Shown here piece after piece: positions 1 through 13,600 of a DNA stretch of 64,000 bases. A program made the translations under genes and the position numbers. The stretch is from Lichenostomus cassidix (taxonomy: Eukaryota; Chordata; Aves; Passeriformes; Meliphagidae): positions 68,104,565-68,168,564 of the forward strand of contig CM039211.1 in assembly GCA_008360975.2 (NCBI GenBank). The letters are read 5' to 3'. The first letter of the stretch is position 1. Every line of letters starts with the position of its first letter. The notes below the pieces were generated by a model that saw nothing but the letters and a program-made list of their open reading frames with translations, was not told where the DNA came from and made no database searches.

Positions 1-624
1 GTCACTGGAAGAAGACAACAAGGAATAGGAAGGATGGAGAGAATGTCTTATGTGGATGACACCTTTCTAGCAAAACTAACTATAATTTGTGGAAAAAAAG
101 CCTGTTTCATAATAAGCACCTGCTAGAGACAAGTGAGATACTCAAACTAGTATGTGAATGTCTCCCAGAAAACTGAGTGCATCCTACTGTGCAGAAAACA
201 GGTTGTGCCACACTCACCACTACTGATGCTATCTGATTAAAACATATTTGTGAGCAAAACAGGACAGGAGGTGCAATCATCTGCCTCATGATTCCACTCT
301 GATCCCCACTGTGCACAGCTTCCCTAGGTCTAGGAGACAAACAAAGCCTTCAGTGTTCTGTCTTTCCAGGACTAAGTGCTCACTTCAAGTTACTTGAGAA
401 TGGGTTCTGACCTTGTGCTATGTAAAGATATGGTCCCCAGTAAAGCCAGTGAAAGCTGAATGTTGACAACATCACTGTTAGTTCACCTGGTCATGAAATC
501 AAAAGCTACTTCTTGCTCACCCGAAGTGGAAAGCAAAGATTAGTAGTGCAGGATTTAACTGAGACAAGTAGGGAGGACATCTCTCTCAGGGTAAGAAGGC
601 AATGACTATCCCACTGTGCATCTT
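1..624. other. unique non-coding sequence
   Basis: AT-rich unique sequence. I see no repeat, RNA gene or credible exon. The short minus-strand frame at 107-340 has no recognisable content. Confidence 0.5.
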
Positions 625-820
625 AGAATCACAGAATCATAAAATGGTTTGGGCTGGAGGGGACATTAAAGACCACTTCATTCCAACCTCTGTGCTGTGG
701 GCAGAGATGTCTACCACTAGACTGTGGCTCAGAGACCCCTCCAACCAGGCCTGAGCACTTCCAGGGATCAGGCAGCCACAGCTTCTCTGGGCAGCCTGTG
801 CAAGTGCCTCACCACCCTCC
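625..820 (-). mobile_element. CR1 non-LTR retrotransposon, truncated 3' end
   Basis: On the plus strand this begins AGAATCACAGAATCAT and runs through AATGGTTTGGGCTGGAGGGG, ATTCCAACC, GGGCAGAGATG, CCACTAGACTG, CTTCCAGGGAT and CAGCTTCTCTGGGCAGCCTG to a CCTCACCACCCTCC block. That order is the reverse complement of the 3' end of avian CR1, so the element lies on the minus strand with its 3' terminus at 625. Similarity stops near 820, which is the 5' truncation expected of CR1 copies. CR1 is the dominant LINE of bird genomes, and this copy is the best single clue to the organism. It has many differences from the consensus I remember, so it is not recent. No reverse transcriptase sequence remains. 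Confidence 0.93.
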
Positions 821-3812
821 AGCTCCTGTAGCTCCAGGCATGTGCTGAGCACTCTCTTCTGCAGGGCTTTTCTGATGGGGTTGATTCATGCTGGAGGTAA
901 GAGTGATATGGTCCTGATTTGCCTTTGTGCCCCAGAAACAAACTCCACCAAGGTCCCTGTCCCTTGCCATTCGAAGAGTGTTAAATACAAGACACAAATA
1001 TTGATGCAAAAAATGATGTACCTACACAGGTGATAGCAGGGAGAAGTGAGAGAAGCATAAGGAGCACAACAGATCCCTTCACATTCATGTCGCTCATGGG
1101 GCGAAGAAAGGAACTAAGCCAAACGCAGCAATCCACAATTTAACACTCTCCCTGCTAGATCAGGAAGAGCCTCTTTGAGAGACACATGCCAGGAGCTTGT
1201 TTGCAAGGTACTTCACCACTGACCCCAAAAGCCCCTGGGAGTGTACTGGGTACACTTTGGAGAGCCCTGCTGCTGCCTAATCTCTCTGTGAAGCAGGCTC
1301 TGATAAAGAGTAACTCTGGTGGCCAAAAATGATGCAGCGATTTTCAAGCAGACTACAAGCTAATCCCCAGGATCATGATCAACATGTTTATTTTGCTCAG
1401 TTAAACAGATTCTAATGTCCAGGGCTGGGTGTAAGCATTGCTAAGAACACAGTCAGTAAGCTGCCAGCTTTGGGTGGTTGCCTTTGGTGGTCTAGATGGC
1501 CCCACCTGGCTCTCTAAAAACACTGAGATTCTAGAGAGTGAGGAGGTGGGTTTCCTTCCTTTTACTTTATGTGTTCATTCATTTATTTATTTGATTTTCT
1601 AGAACTGAAAGCTGCTCTGGTCTGCCATTAAGCAGTCTTCCTAGATATAAGACCATTGCTCTTTTTAACTAGTCAGCTATTGTCCTAGATTCAGGCAGCA
1701 TATTTTCCCTCTCATTGCTCATCTAAACAAAATTTTACAAGCTAGAAAAAAGCTTTATTCACAGTAAGAGCTAGAAGAAAGGAAATAGTGAAAGATGGAG
1801 AAAATAGCTGCTGTCTTCTTGTCCAGTTGCCACCAGGTATTGTAGTAAGGATTATCCATAAGATAGGAAATAAAATGAGCTTGGTCTATAGGACATTTGT
1901 TTGCTTTTTGCGTTCACAAGAACAATTAAGCCACCTGACTTTTAAATAATAAACAGTTCACTGAACATCCACTAATAAGTGAGCACTCATACTGCTCTCA
2001 CCAGGCATTTCCTGGCTGAGACATGGGGTATTTGCTCTTATATGACTTGATTTACCTGACTTACATGTCATCTTACATGACTAATGTGGGTGGGTGGGGG
2101 ATGTCCTTTATGCCCCCAAGCATGTGATGAGAGCAGAGGGAATAAAGACTGAATTAGATTTCAGGGAAAGCACAAAGTAGAGTGATATCAGGACAATCAG
2201 ACCTCAGCTAGAGGTCATGAAGTGCACAACAGGAAATGTTCTCTTGTACTTTCTGCAAACCATCCTGCTTCTGACACAGTCCAGATACCTCCGAAGCTTT
2301 CCATGTCCTTTGGATATTTTCCCACTGCTGACCATTAGATCATGCTGCACACGAAGAATCACTAATTACATCAGAGGAAATCTGAGCTTAATTCAAATCA
2401 CACATGCAGTGCCAGGACCTTTCTTCTCATCGTTGGATAGCTGGGCAAAAAAATATCTCTGCCTTCTCATGGCATCTGGTGGTCACTGACATCCTCCATG
2501 GTCCCTGATGCTCTGCACGGATCCTCTCCTGTGCTCTACATTTCACACCATCCCTTTCCCATTCTCCTCCAGGCTTTATGTGCTTATCCAGCCCCACCAC
2601 CACAGCAGCCAAATTACTCAAGGGTTACAGGCTTGAGGAATAACACAGGCAGAAATAATCCCGATTTGGGGCCCTTAAACAGCCTTTGTGTAGCTCCACA
2701 TTTCATAATTTCATGCCTTATCTTCCCAAAAAGAAATTAAGGGATTTATTGCAAATAAACTAAAAAATCAATTGAAAGTTAAGTTTTAGGGGGATCTGAA
2801 TAAGTCAGAAATTTGGTCAACATCCAGAATACTTTCTGGAAAAAGAAGGGAGGAAAGAGTTTTGGAAATAAAGAAAATGGATGAGATTTATCCTTGTTTC
2901 AAAATGGCATGTGTTTTTCTTTTAAACTGAAAGGACTTGACTAAACCCTGAAGAACATTTCCCTGAAATTCAGGAAAATCTGGCAGTTCTTTTACTTTTC
3001 CCTTGATATATTTTGTTTTTTTTGTCTTTCATTTCCTCTCTTTCCTCAGACCATCATCTCTCTTTACATGACAGGATTTCTGGAGTGGGGAGCACACCAC
3101 ATGTTCACACCATCCTCCACATTTTCAAACCTAGGAGTCACTGAAATATCTCTTTAAGGGTTAAGACCCCAAGTTGATGTAAACACAGAAACTGCAGAAG
3201 AAGACAGGTCCCATGAAATGCTAGGCTTCCTTCCCTGCTCTACACAGATTTTTTGTGTGATGACAGGCAGAAACTGAGTTTTATTCTATAAGAGCACAGT
3301 ACCATGACTTTTCAGCACAGCCAGGAATGTCCATGCTGTCCCCCTGTTATCCTTTGTGATGGGTATGAACTAGGACAGGCCAAATATCTTTGTGGTAGGG
3401 AAATTCCTGCATGGACCAGAAAACTGATCCACTGCTGTGGTTCACTTATCCAAATACAACTGGCTGAAGCCTGTACACTGAGATTTTGAGCCCAAACTCA
3501 AGGGGTTCAAGTGCCCTAGCTCAGCAAGGGCAACAGTCCCATGGAAGGCAATGTCACACGCAAACTGCAGTGCATTGACCCCATGGTAATAAGTCATTTA
3601 AATGAATATCTGGGTAGATAGGTTTCCATTAATCAAGAATATGACTTGGAGAACAAACAGCCTTTGAAAACATCTAGACAAGCCTGGAAGAGTGCAGCTG
3701 TTAGCATTGCACACTACATTATCACCATATATTTAGACTGTTATTAAGTGAACTTGAAGTAAGGCATTCTCCATTTGTCATTTTCCCCCTGGTGAATTCA
3801 GCTACCAACATT
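821..3812. other. unique non-coding sequence
   Basis: No credible gene. Frames of 60-90 codons (2217-2489, 2498-2740) show no splice context or recognisable protein. A short ATTT-rich stretch lies near 1570-1600 and a GGGTGGGTGGGGG run near 2090. The part immediately right of the CR1 copy (821-1030) does not match the CR1 body I know. Confidence 0.45.
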
Positions 3813-3839
3813 GATTCTTTTTCTTTTTTTTTTTTTTTA
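3813..3839. repeat. poly(T) tract
   Basis: An interrupted T run (TTCTTTTTC, then about 16 T). No retroposon body is visible on either side, so it is a simple low-complexity tract. Confidence 0.85.
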
Positions 3840-4149
3840 ATCTGAAAATTTGTCTATTAACTTTTCAAAACTTATTAATCTGTTTTCACTTCATTGGTAG
3901 CAGCTTCCCCCCACCCTCTACTTAGCTTGTTAAAACTCAGAGTTGATTAAATATGACACAACAGTAAAATATTACATAAGCTCACAAGAAAATTTTTATT
4001 TCATTATCAGCACAAAGTGAGTCATCTTGAATATGACACTGGCTTTGGCTCCATTTTCTCTCAGTTTTTTGCTCTGGTTTTATATTTAATCACAGCTTTT
4101 TTCTCCCTCTCTTTGCACTTACGATTTTGTTTTTCAAATCCACAGCAGA

Positions 4150-4600
4150 ACGATCCAACTTTGTTCTTACACTATTAATTAACACCACGCTCTAGTTTCC
4201 CACATACTTAAATGATGAATAAGGTTAAATTCCAGACAATGTTCTGTACATTGCCATCAATTAACAATTTTCGAGGCAGCGCTTCATTAATAAACACTGA
4301 TCAGCAGAGCCCTTGTGTGGAGTGCATTAGAGCTGAGAAATTGTACTAGAGCTGCTTTAATATGTGAGCTGGCGTGTGTGGCGTGGCTGAGTGTGTGCAC
4401 AAGTGTGTATGTGTGCGTGTGTGAAAAAAAATCAATGCAATATCCTAGGAAACTCATCAGCACATCATCTCCTTAAAGGTTAATTAAGAATTTGAGGAAG
4501 AACAGAGGGGCTGAAGCAGAGGTGATGGACATCCGTGTCTCTCCAGATCATTAAGTACTAATTAAGTTTGGAAAGTCTATTGAGCTTCCTTGGTCTCATC
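4150..4600. promoter_or_regulatory. candidate conserved non-coding element rich in homeodomain cores
   Basis: This block holds several palindromic or near-palindromic homeodomain cores: ATTAATTAAC near 4173, CAATTAAC near 4258, TTCATTAATAAAC near 4282, GTTAATTAAG near 4480 and CTAATTAAG near 4559. They lie in otherwise complex, unique sequence with no repeats apart from a TG-rich stretch. ATTA/TAATTA is the core bound by most homeodomain proteins. The clustering is what one sees in enhancers near developmental genes, but AT-rich DNA also yields such words by chance. No target gene can be named from this window. Confidence 0.3.
4369..4427 (+). repeat. imperfect TG-rich simple repeat
   Basis: Alternating GTGTG words with interruptions (GGCGTGTGTGGCGTGG, then GTGTGTATGTGTGCG) ending in an A run. 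It is an old, degraded TG microsatellite inside the homeodomain-core block. Confidence 0.7.
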
Positions 4601-4650
4601 AAGCCATGTGATGGTCCCTGGATACCTCAGTGTGAAATGCCATCAGCACT

Positions 4651-7435
4651 ATATCTCCCTTTATGAACAGGATGCACTTCAGTCTCAGGTGTGCCTGCTG
4701 TCTCTCACTCCGTGTGTCTGTATGCTTCTTTTGCTGTGTGTCTGATTAAGCTATTTTATACACTGCATAAAATCTGCATGGAGAATACAGAGCCTTTCAG
4801 AATCATATGTAATGCAGCATTTTTGCTGGAAGGCTAATGAGGGGAAAAAAAAGGGGGGGTTAAAAAAAAGGGCAAGAAAAGTTCCTGTTAGCTGTAAACT
4901 CAGAATGAGCAGGGGAAAGCTTCCAAGTTCATACAAACCCTTTTACTGTTATAGAATCTCATTTAGGGAGGAATTCCAAACTGGATTCCCTTTACTTGTG
5001 TTTCCTGAGCTCAAGATGGAGGTGGGTCAAGACAGGAGTTCTGCAGCAAAATTTATTAGAGCGAGACCCCACCATGGAGCTTCAAAGAGACCATAATATG
5101 TATTTTGTTAATTACCTCTTTTAAAACCCTTAGCAAGAAGTTCTGCACAGCTAAATCCCAGAAGTGGTGACAGGTTTTTTAGAAATTACTTCCATGGAAT
5201 GTGAGATGCTGCTTCTATCTTAATTTCCTGGCTTTTCAGTATTTTCCAGTCTACAGGTCTTACAGGGACAGATTTTCCTCTGGATGCTTCCTTTAAATTG
5301 GATTGGAAATACAAATTTAGATGCTCAGCTGTGGACAAGGATCTAGCAAGCAAACCAATCTGTGCCTGAAAGAGATCTTTGAGGTGCCCAGAGACTGAGT
5401 CAGCTCTCAGTGCTAATGTACAAAGTAATTCAAACCAGATGCCAGAGATCAGATAGATTCTTCTGGAAACCAGCCTTGATGGCGTTATTAGTAAAACAAC
5501 ACAGCTGGCTCTGTTAGGAGGGTTCCCTCATGGTAACTCAATAAAATTTGTTAACTCTAGTTTTAAGCTAGCAGGATGGCATAAAGCTGCTGCAAGTTGA
5601 AGAATAGGCCTGGTGATACTTCAACAGTGTTAGTCCAAGGAGATCCTTATTCAGTAATACACAAGAGGTGTCTTCTTCACAAATAAAGAGCTAACCCACA
5701 CACCTAGTCCCTTTCTCAGAGAGAAGAATAATGTGCCTTAGATATTAGTCCTTATTTAATTAAGTCATACTAGAAACAGTTGTCCTCTGGGCTGGCATTT
5801 TCAAGGGACACCTGGTATAAGGGAGGGTGGTGACACAATGGCATAGTTGCCATTGCCTTTTGAGCCCCAGTGAACTGTGACTTTGATTGCACTTGATGGG
5901 ATGGAAGTTAATGGTTTACTGGCTCAAACTGTTGCCCTGCCAATACCGTGCTTTTAACATTTTAGTTATTAAGAGCAAGTCTAGTTGCATTAGCAACATC
6001 ACTATGTGGAAGGTCTGGGAACCACTGGGATGTGGGTTCTTTAGTGTGCACCTGGAATTAAAAACAACTGCCTCCCACTCCCACCACTACTGCCACCCAG
6101 TTTTCAGCAGGAGATGGCTGAATTGAAAAGCTACTGATAATGCTGCAGCCTGCACGTCTGCTCCAGAATATCAAGGACCCCTTGATAAACCCACTGCAAT
6201 GCCTGGAGCACTTCATCTGCAGGCGACTTGCTCTCTTCAATATGGAGAGGATTGCCACTAATCCTGGCGCATTACTGTTCACTTGACAGAAGTCGCCTGA
6301 AACAACTTGCGTCTGTTCTTGTCCTGATTTGCTGTCGGTATTTATTAAGAGCAGTGTGTTTAAAATGGCACACATTGTAGCCTGCAGATAACATCTTAAG
6401 CTTCCTGCCTATACCAACAAAAAAGCCAAACACCCCCTCCCGAGAAAATCTCCTCCGAACGCTGTCACGCCCCTCTTTGCCTTCATGTTCCTCCCCTTTC
6501 TGCCATGACTGAACATCAGTCTCCAAGGATGTAAAGATGAAACAGCTTCTCTGTACCTTCAGTCTTAGCCACCGTGCTTGGAAGTAAACAAGGTTCACTG
6601 TTAAATGCTGACCATGGTGATGGTTGTGTGATGTGTGCAGTTATTTACCAAGGATGTGGTTTGACTCAATGCCACTGATTTGTCAGTTTGTCTGGATCTA
6701 CATAGTTTGACTTTTTACATGGCAAAGATGGTGAAACTTCCCCACTTACTCCTGTTCTCATTCTGACTGGTGTCTGGACAAGTTTGTAGAAGTACAGTAA
6801 GTCCTCTGAAGAAAAATCAGTGACTACTAGTAAATTTTCCTTTGCAACATGCGTTTTCCAGTTTACAGCAAAGACCTTGCAGTATTTGTAGATGAGTTTG
6901 TGACAGCCATTTCTCCTAATTTTTGAGATCTCTTGGTTTCAATGTCGTCACAGACAAGGAAACATTATCAGCTTAAGTAGCAGAAGACAGTTCTCAAGCA
7001 CACCGGCAAATAAAATCTGTTTTTCTGTCTCCTACACAAAAACTGTGGTGCTTCTGCCAATTCAACTGACATACAGAAAAATAAGTCTGGGAAAAGAGGG
7101 ATAATCAGTTTTTCTTTAAATTAGGAATATACTAGAAAACAAAAGTTATATCCCTCTCTGCTTCCTCTAAAAGCCCTTGAAGATTTTTTTCTCACTAAAC
7201 TGATTTTGTTAGAGGACAAATTTTTCAGCCCTCTCAGGTCCTTAAAGACCTGTTTCTTTTATTCTTGAATGGACAATATGTTCAAAAAATTAACACCGAA
7301 CAAGCTTTTTCTTGCTCTTTTTTGCTCCTAGCACATTGGTCTGATGAAAAATTCCATCACTTATGTGTGTGAAGCATGTGTGTGCATGTGTGAGGGCATG
7401 CATATGCATAAGTCTAGCATATTTTAAATAATTTT
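4651..7435. other. unique non-coding sequence
   Basis: No gene recognised. The plus frame at 4812-5096 begins in a purine-rich stretch (GGGGAAAAAAAAGGGGGGG) that keeps it open with Lys and Gly codons, which is a composition effect. Minus frames at 6058-6375 and 6272-6598 overlap each other, and neither has convincing codon structure. Confidence 0.45.
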
Positions 7436-7444
7436 ATATGTGTG

Positions 7445-7489
<45 letters not shown>

Positions 7490-7490
7490 T
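7436..7490 (+). repeat. compound (TA)n(TG)n microsatellite
   Basis: TATATGTGTGTA is followed by about nine TA units and then about thirteen TG units. Pure, long dinucleotide runs such as this are usually polymorphic. Alternating purine-pyrimidine sequence of this kind can adopt left-handed DNA. Confidence 0.97.
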
Positions 7491-10479
7491 TGTGAAGAGG
7501 AAATACTCTTGTACCTGGTCTGGGTGTTTCTGTACTTTAGGCAGTGTGCAGATAGAAAGTGATGTGAATTAAAGAAAGTTTCTTTTGAGGTAGCATTCCT
7601 GAACAGCAGCAGGAGTTAATGCATAGTGTAACTCTTCTGATCTCAGTAATTTACCAGAGGACAAACCAGTGGCATGTCTTCCCTTCTGTCTTTAAAATAG
7701 AGGATAAATTTGCAAAGCAAGGCCCTGTACATCAACCCAGTCCATGCAGAATCTTAACATTTGTCTGGGACAAGCAACATTAGGTATGGCAGACAGTAAC
7801 GGCGCTCTCAAATGAGGGACAGATGGCTGTCCAACACTGACACCGCAGGTGTTCAAGACTTTTAATTCGGTTTCATTCAGTGGACCTTTTGCTCTCCAAT
7901 CCCTTGCTACCGCTGTCAAACTTTTCCAGAAGCAAAAAAGAGTGTGGGGACAATGTGATAGAATTACAGAAGGTGGTGGAGTCATTTGTTAATCCATCGG
8001 GGAAATTAGGCCATCAGACAACAACCTGCTTCACAAACAGATCTCGGGGAAACAGGTGTGTGTACTCGGTGTGCATGGATATGTGGGGTAGTGGTGGGAA
8101 GCTGTGGATGCAGGGAGGGGAAAAGGGAGAGGACTAGTTAGTGAGCTCTGGGCTGAGAGGTGACAGAAATGACAGCCAGATGCTGATGGGATGTAGCAGG
8201 GTATCCATAAGAGTAAGACATAATGCCTGCTAAAAACCAGCCTCCTCTTGGTTTTATTTGAAAAGCTCAGATCAGAGAGGGACACAAGTTCTCTGGCACC
8301 ACAGAGCCTCATCTGTCAGCGTCCTTGTGGAAGTGGATGAGATGGAGAAGAATAGACTAAATGCTCCTTTGTACTTTTCTTTCTTTATCCATTCCTGCAA
8401 AGAGCACAGTGCTTGAAAGCTTTAAGCATTTGAAGTTACAGATGGAGATGTCCCTGTCAGCACAAGGCAAAGTCCTTGGTAACCCTAGCTCTGGCCCTGG
8501 GAGTGGAAGGTGAACTGTATTACTTTTGTGCAGTGATGGTCTTTTCATTGTGATGGTCCTTCTGGGAATGCAAACCTGCCTGCAGCTGCGTATTTCTGGA
8601 GCTCTCTGTGACACTAGGCACTCCTCAGCGTGGCTGATGAAAGTTCAAGTATGGAGTCCTCCTAAGCACTATTTCCGCTCAGCTGCTTCAGTGTTGTTGG
8701 CCACTGCGAAACTCACATGGGGTTACTGAGAGCTGGAAAGGGACAGGGAAAGTCTGCCTTGTTTGGCTACAGCATTTACAAAAAAAAAAAAACCTTCCTG
8801 TGAGCTCTGAAGACAAGGAAGCTTGTCTTCCTAATGGTTTGTACTGTGAATCCTGACCTTGTTTGGATTTTCTGGTGTGCAGTGAGTGGTATGCTCCAGC
8901 ATGTCCCCTCTTTCTGTGTAAGTGTGGTGCTCATAACTCCACATTACAATGTATTCCTCTATTGAGGCTATAGATCTAAATCACTGTATGCATTTACTCT
9001 GCCTGAGGGGAAGGAGAAGAAGATGGAGGAATCATAAATTGATAATCAGGAAATTTTTATTATTTTTAAGGAGGAATCGCCAATTTTTTTCCCCAACTTT
9101 TACACACAAAGCTTTTTCGAGATATCAGGAAATATGAAATGGATTTCAAAAACATCTTACTAAAACTAAGTTTGTTTGGAAAGATATTTTCCGTTACAAA
9201 AAATAATGCAAATGCTCTCTTTTGACTATCTTTTGGACAAAGTTTGCATTGAATTGAATTGCAAGTTCTAGATATCATGTAATTCACCTTTGATGAAACC
9301 ATATAAATAAATGAGCACTTTTCCTTTGCATTCCCTAAGAATAACTGCATTCCCTCATTCTGGCTGCTGGGGATGCTAAGCTGTCCTGCTTCTCCATGGA
9401 CAGGCAATGCTGCAGGGGTACATTCCCACCCATATAACCAAAGTGAAGAACATCCTTCAAGCACTGCTCAGGGAAACTGCATATAACATTTTGAAAAGTC
9501 ATGTTCTTTACACTACATATGAGCTAACCCAACTTTACATCAGCAATTTGTCCATGATCTCTGCAACTTTTATTTTATTTATAGCATGAAAGGAGTCATG
9601 ATTTGGTCAAAATCGAAAGTTCAGATGCTTTTTAGTTTTCTGCATTAGAAACAAACCTCCCAGGCCTCATCACTTTTGTCTGTCTTTAGCTGAGGTGAAC
9701 AGCCTGATTCAAATTTTTGTAAATATACTTCAGCTGGTCTCTGAGAGGTACTCCGCACTGCAGAGGAATGAGTCACGTTGTTGCTTTCACTTTTACACTG
9801 GGGATACTGCTCCTGCCAGATCTTGCCATTTACTTGGAAAACTAGTCAGCGTTCCTTTCATATTCCAGATTGTCATCCTTCTCTTCCCTTTCCCCCTTCC
9901 TGCACCCTCTGGGAGCTGCAGGACATCATCTTCCTATTGTCCTGCAGAGATAGACCTCGGTTGAGTGAAGTTGCCTGATCCCTGGAGAAGGAGGGAAGGA
10001 AAACAAACCCCCAGCAAAACAAAACCTGTTCCCACTCACACCCCAAACCTTGATTATTATCCCTTTGTGCCAGCTGCACCATCGTACTACTGCATTCTAT
10101 CTTGCCATGATTTTTTTGGTGGAGAGCTGCCTATACAATCTGTGAGCACTGTTGGAACAGCCCAATTTTACAAGCATAAAGTATTATGATTGCATTGATT
10201 TCCATCATAAATCATATTTTCCATCCTCTGTCTCTCTTTCCTTGCACTGACTGAATTAAGCCTTGGTGTTTTCTTTAGCTGCTGCCAGAGCTGAGGCTTG
10301 AGATGATATTAGGGTAATGATGATAAATTTTAGCCTCAAGCCAAACCATTTCCACATTACAGATAATGTTTTTTTCCAAATAAGTTCTGTTATTGGAATC
10401 CAGGACCCACCACATCTGCAGGCTCAGAGGCTGCCTCAACACAGTCTCTTTGCTGTAATGGGTTTATAGATTTGAAAAT
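7491..10479. other. unique non-coding sequence
   Basis: Open frames up to 132 codons (9066-9464 minus) occur, but none has a recognisable domain or convincing splice context. A 12-A run lies near 8780. Nothing else stands out. Confidence 0.45.
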
Positions 10480-10489
10480 TTACTCTAAA

Positions 10490-10655
10490 CAAATAAATGA
10501 GAGAAAAGAGGAAAAACGAATGAAGGAATGGAGGAGAATCAACCAGAAGGAGGAGGAAAAGAAGAGAAGGTAAGAGAGAAAAAGGGAGAAAGAATAAAGA
10601 CAAGAATAAGGAAAAGAAGAAATGGAACCATGAGGGGGAAAGGAAATAAGGAGAA
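10490..10655 (+). repeat. purine-rich (GA-rich) low-complexity tract
   Basis: About 165 bp that is nearly all A and G on the plus strand, with words such as AAGGAGGAGGAAAAGAAGAG and AAGAATAAGGAAAAGAAG and only isolated pyrimidines. It explains the Ser/Phe/Leu-rich minus-strand frame at 10480-10785, which is an artefact of composition. Confidence 0.85.
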
Positions 10656-13600
10656 TTATATAATGCACACAGCAGAGTGCTAGCCAGCCTGCCATTAGCT
10701 GTGTGAGTTTAGGAGCAGAGCTGGTGCCACAGACAAGCACAAGTGCCCTGTACCAGCACCAAGCACTGCAGGCAGGCAGATCCACAGCTGTGTGGGCCAG
10801 ATTTCACCCCTGCCTTCTTGCAGGACCATTCCCTACTACATCATCTCATCTAATCTCATCTCAGAAAAGCCTCAGACAAACTATTATTATATTCCTGCAG
10901 AATTTCAGCTGTCCCCACAACAGACTGGGATGAAACTGAGATAAGCCTGACCCAATATTAGTATTTCTACTAAGGCTTCAGTCTCAGGTAGTGTCTTACT
11001 GGTATAAAATGATTCTCATTTTTTGAAGCTGCTACAAAGCAGGTCACCTTTCCACGTTTGTCTGAGGGGAATTCAGTCTGTGTAATCAGGCCTGAAGGAG
11101 AGTGTCCCATGCTCTGGAGAGTATAGATTCTGGGAAGAGTGACCTTCAGGAGAGAAGCTGAGGGAGGCCAAATCCATTACTTGCTTGCTCTTCAGCCTCT
11201 GTAAAGGGAGGCATTTCACCATTCCACTGTGGTGGCTTAGAGGAATGTAGCCCTGTGTAACCCTGTGTCCTGTGTCCCTCTTTAGTGTTCTGTCCCTGAT
11301 TTGGAGCATGGATCAATAAATCTTATGTTTCCTGTGTGGCTTGTAAGCACATAAGTGCCTCTCTGCTCTGGTCCTCCCATTAACCAGACAATACCTACTG
11401 GAGGGTTTTTTGTTTGTTACTCTACTGAGTGACTGAAGTCCCCCACAGAGGAGCCCAGGCAGAGATGTCTGCTACATCAGCAGGCAGCCCTTGGAAATCA
11501 TTCTGGCTCAAAGCAGTGAAGAAGTTCTCAGGAGTTCTGGTTTGGGCAATCACCTACACACAGACACTCCAATGGAAAAAGCACACCTTGATGCCTTACT
11601 CTGTTTTTATCTTGGTTTGCCCTGACAGGTGAGACTTTTTGAAGGAGCTGCTTAGCACCTGCCACCGTTTGTGTGTTCAGGCAAACAACAGTTTCAGATT
11701 CTTGTTTAATGTTGAGCTGTAAAATTGCACCTCATTAGCTAAAACTGTGATGGTGGGATTCATCTGAAAGAAAGCAGGTATCTTTCTTCACGCCCCAGGT
11801 TCCAGAAAAGCAGAGGAATAACTAATATCCTGATTCATGCTCCTTCCTCTGGAGCTCAGCTGTTATTGTTCTTCTCAGCCCTAAGTCAGAAGCCCTCACT
11901 GCAACAAGCCTGGGCAATGCTGAAATACAACCTGATGCAGATGGTAGGGGCCAGCTCTGATTCTGACCAACATATTTACAGCCAGGAGAAGGGAAAAAAA
12001 TGGACCTGCAGCTAGGTAGGCAGGTGGCAGGCAGTTTATTTTTCCGGCAGTGCTGGAGTGCCTACTTCACGGGATGCTAAATGCAGTAAGTGGGGAGAAG
12101 AACAAATTTAAGAGGGAAGAAGGAGGCAGTGAAGCAGTCAGTGCTCTTCAGGGTATGAAGGGAACATCCTGCACTTCCAGAGGAGTCTCAAAAATAAAAA
12201 CAGCCTCAGGATGCTGCCTTTGCAGGGTCCATGTCTTTATTATTCATATCCCTAAAGAGGTGCTTTCTCTTAGGACATGAGTCATCTGGGAAATCCAGCA
12301 AACCTGCCACATCCCTGCTGCAAGTGTGGGTTTGCAAAGACAGTGTGTCCTGCACTAAGGGTGCCAAAAGATACATCTTTAAAACTGGGCTAAACCATTC
12401 TACTTGCTCACCTTGTTTGGGTGAATCAAGTTGTGATCAGTTTGACTCCACCGGACTGACTGGTGATCCTACCAGCAACCTCATGTGAAAATGTACCTGG
12501 TGCCCTGCTGCTGCAGCCAGACCCACCCAAAATGTATGCTGTCCTCTGCCTCTCCTCAAGGCTCACTGCTAAGGTAGTACTGACTAACCAAATTGGACCT
12601 CCACTCTGAGCCTATATTCCTGCTGCCAAGTCCAAAACTCTCTGAGAAAGCAGCAGGATGCAAACACACAGGGCAGGGCTAAGCAATATATTTTCCTCTC
12701 TGCAGTTCTTATCCCACAGTGGAAGAATTCAGCAAAAGGCTTTACATGTGTTGTTTCACCAGTGGATGGCCTCCCTTTTCTCTCTGCTCACTGCAGGAAA
12801 GGAGGCACCACAACGGAAATGTGGAATTTCCGTGCAGTAATGCACAGCTTACAATGCAGGACTCGTTTCAGTGAATGAATTGACCACAGGGGAGGTCAGC
12901 AAGGTGGGCAGTGACAGCTGATGCTGTAGCTGTGCAAACTGAAGCAGACATGAAGGCAAGCAACTCGTAGGCTAAAAAAATAAAACTGTGCACCTGTGGG
13001 AACTAGGACCAACCACCCTAAGACAGGCAAGAAGAGCAAAATGTCCAGTAACTTCATGTCTCAAGAAGGGCTTCTACACAGCTCTCCCTCCTCTGACTAC
13101 AAAAACTGGCCAGAAATAAAGGTACCATTTTTTCCTGGTAAGTTTGAAGTAGCAAAGGCAGGAGTTTGATTGCCATTACTAGGACCTCATGGACAAGGTA
13201 CATAAGAGGACAAAATCACTCTCACATTTACTAACAACAAGGATTGCTGCTGGCAGGCACACCACAGGGAGAAGGATTAGATAAAGCACACAGAGCTGCA
13301 CCATCTTCCACCTTGTAAAGGAGCATTTAAAAGCCAGTGCAATGGAGCATTTATAGTTACTGTGGCTGCACCAGACAGCTTCAGTCTGCTGGACTGTAAT
13401 ACTGGGCCTAGTTTGGAATGAAAAGAAATACTAAATTATAGTCAGACTATTTCATGGGTGGTATTTTATTTTATTCCATTTGAACAGTGTTTTGGTTTAT
13501 CTTGCGTTTAATTTGAAGGATTGAGCAGGTTCCCAATAAATCCCATAGTAAGATCTGCATGAGAAAAACACTTTAAAAAAACCCCAACCCAGCAACAACA

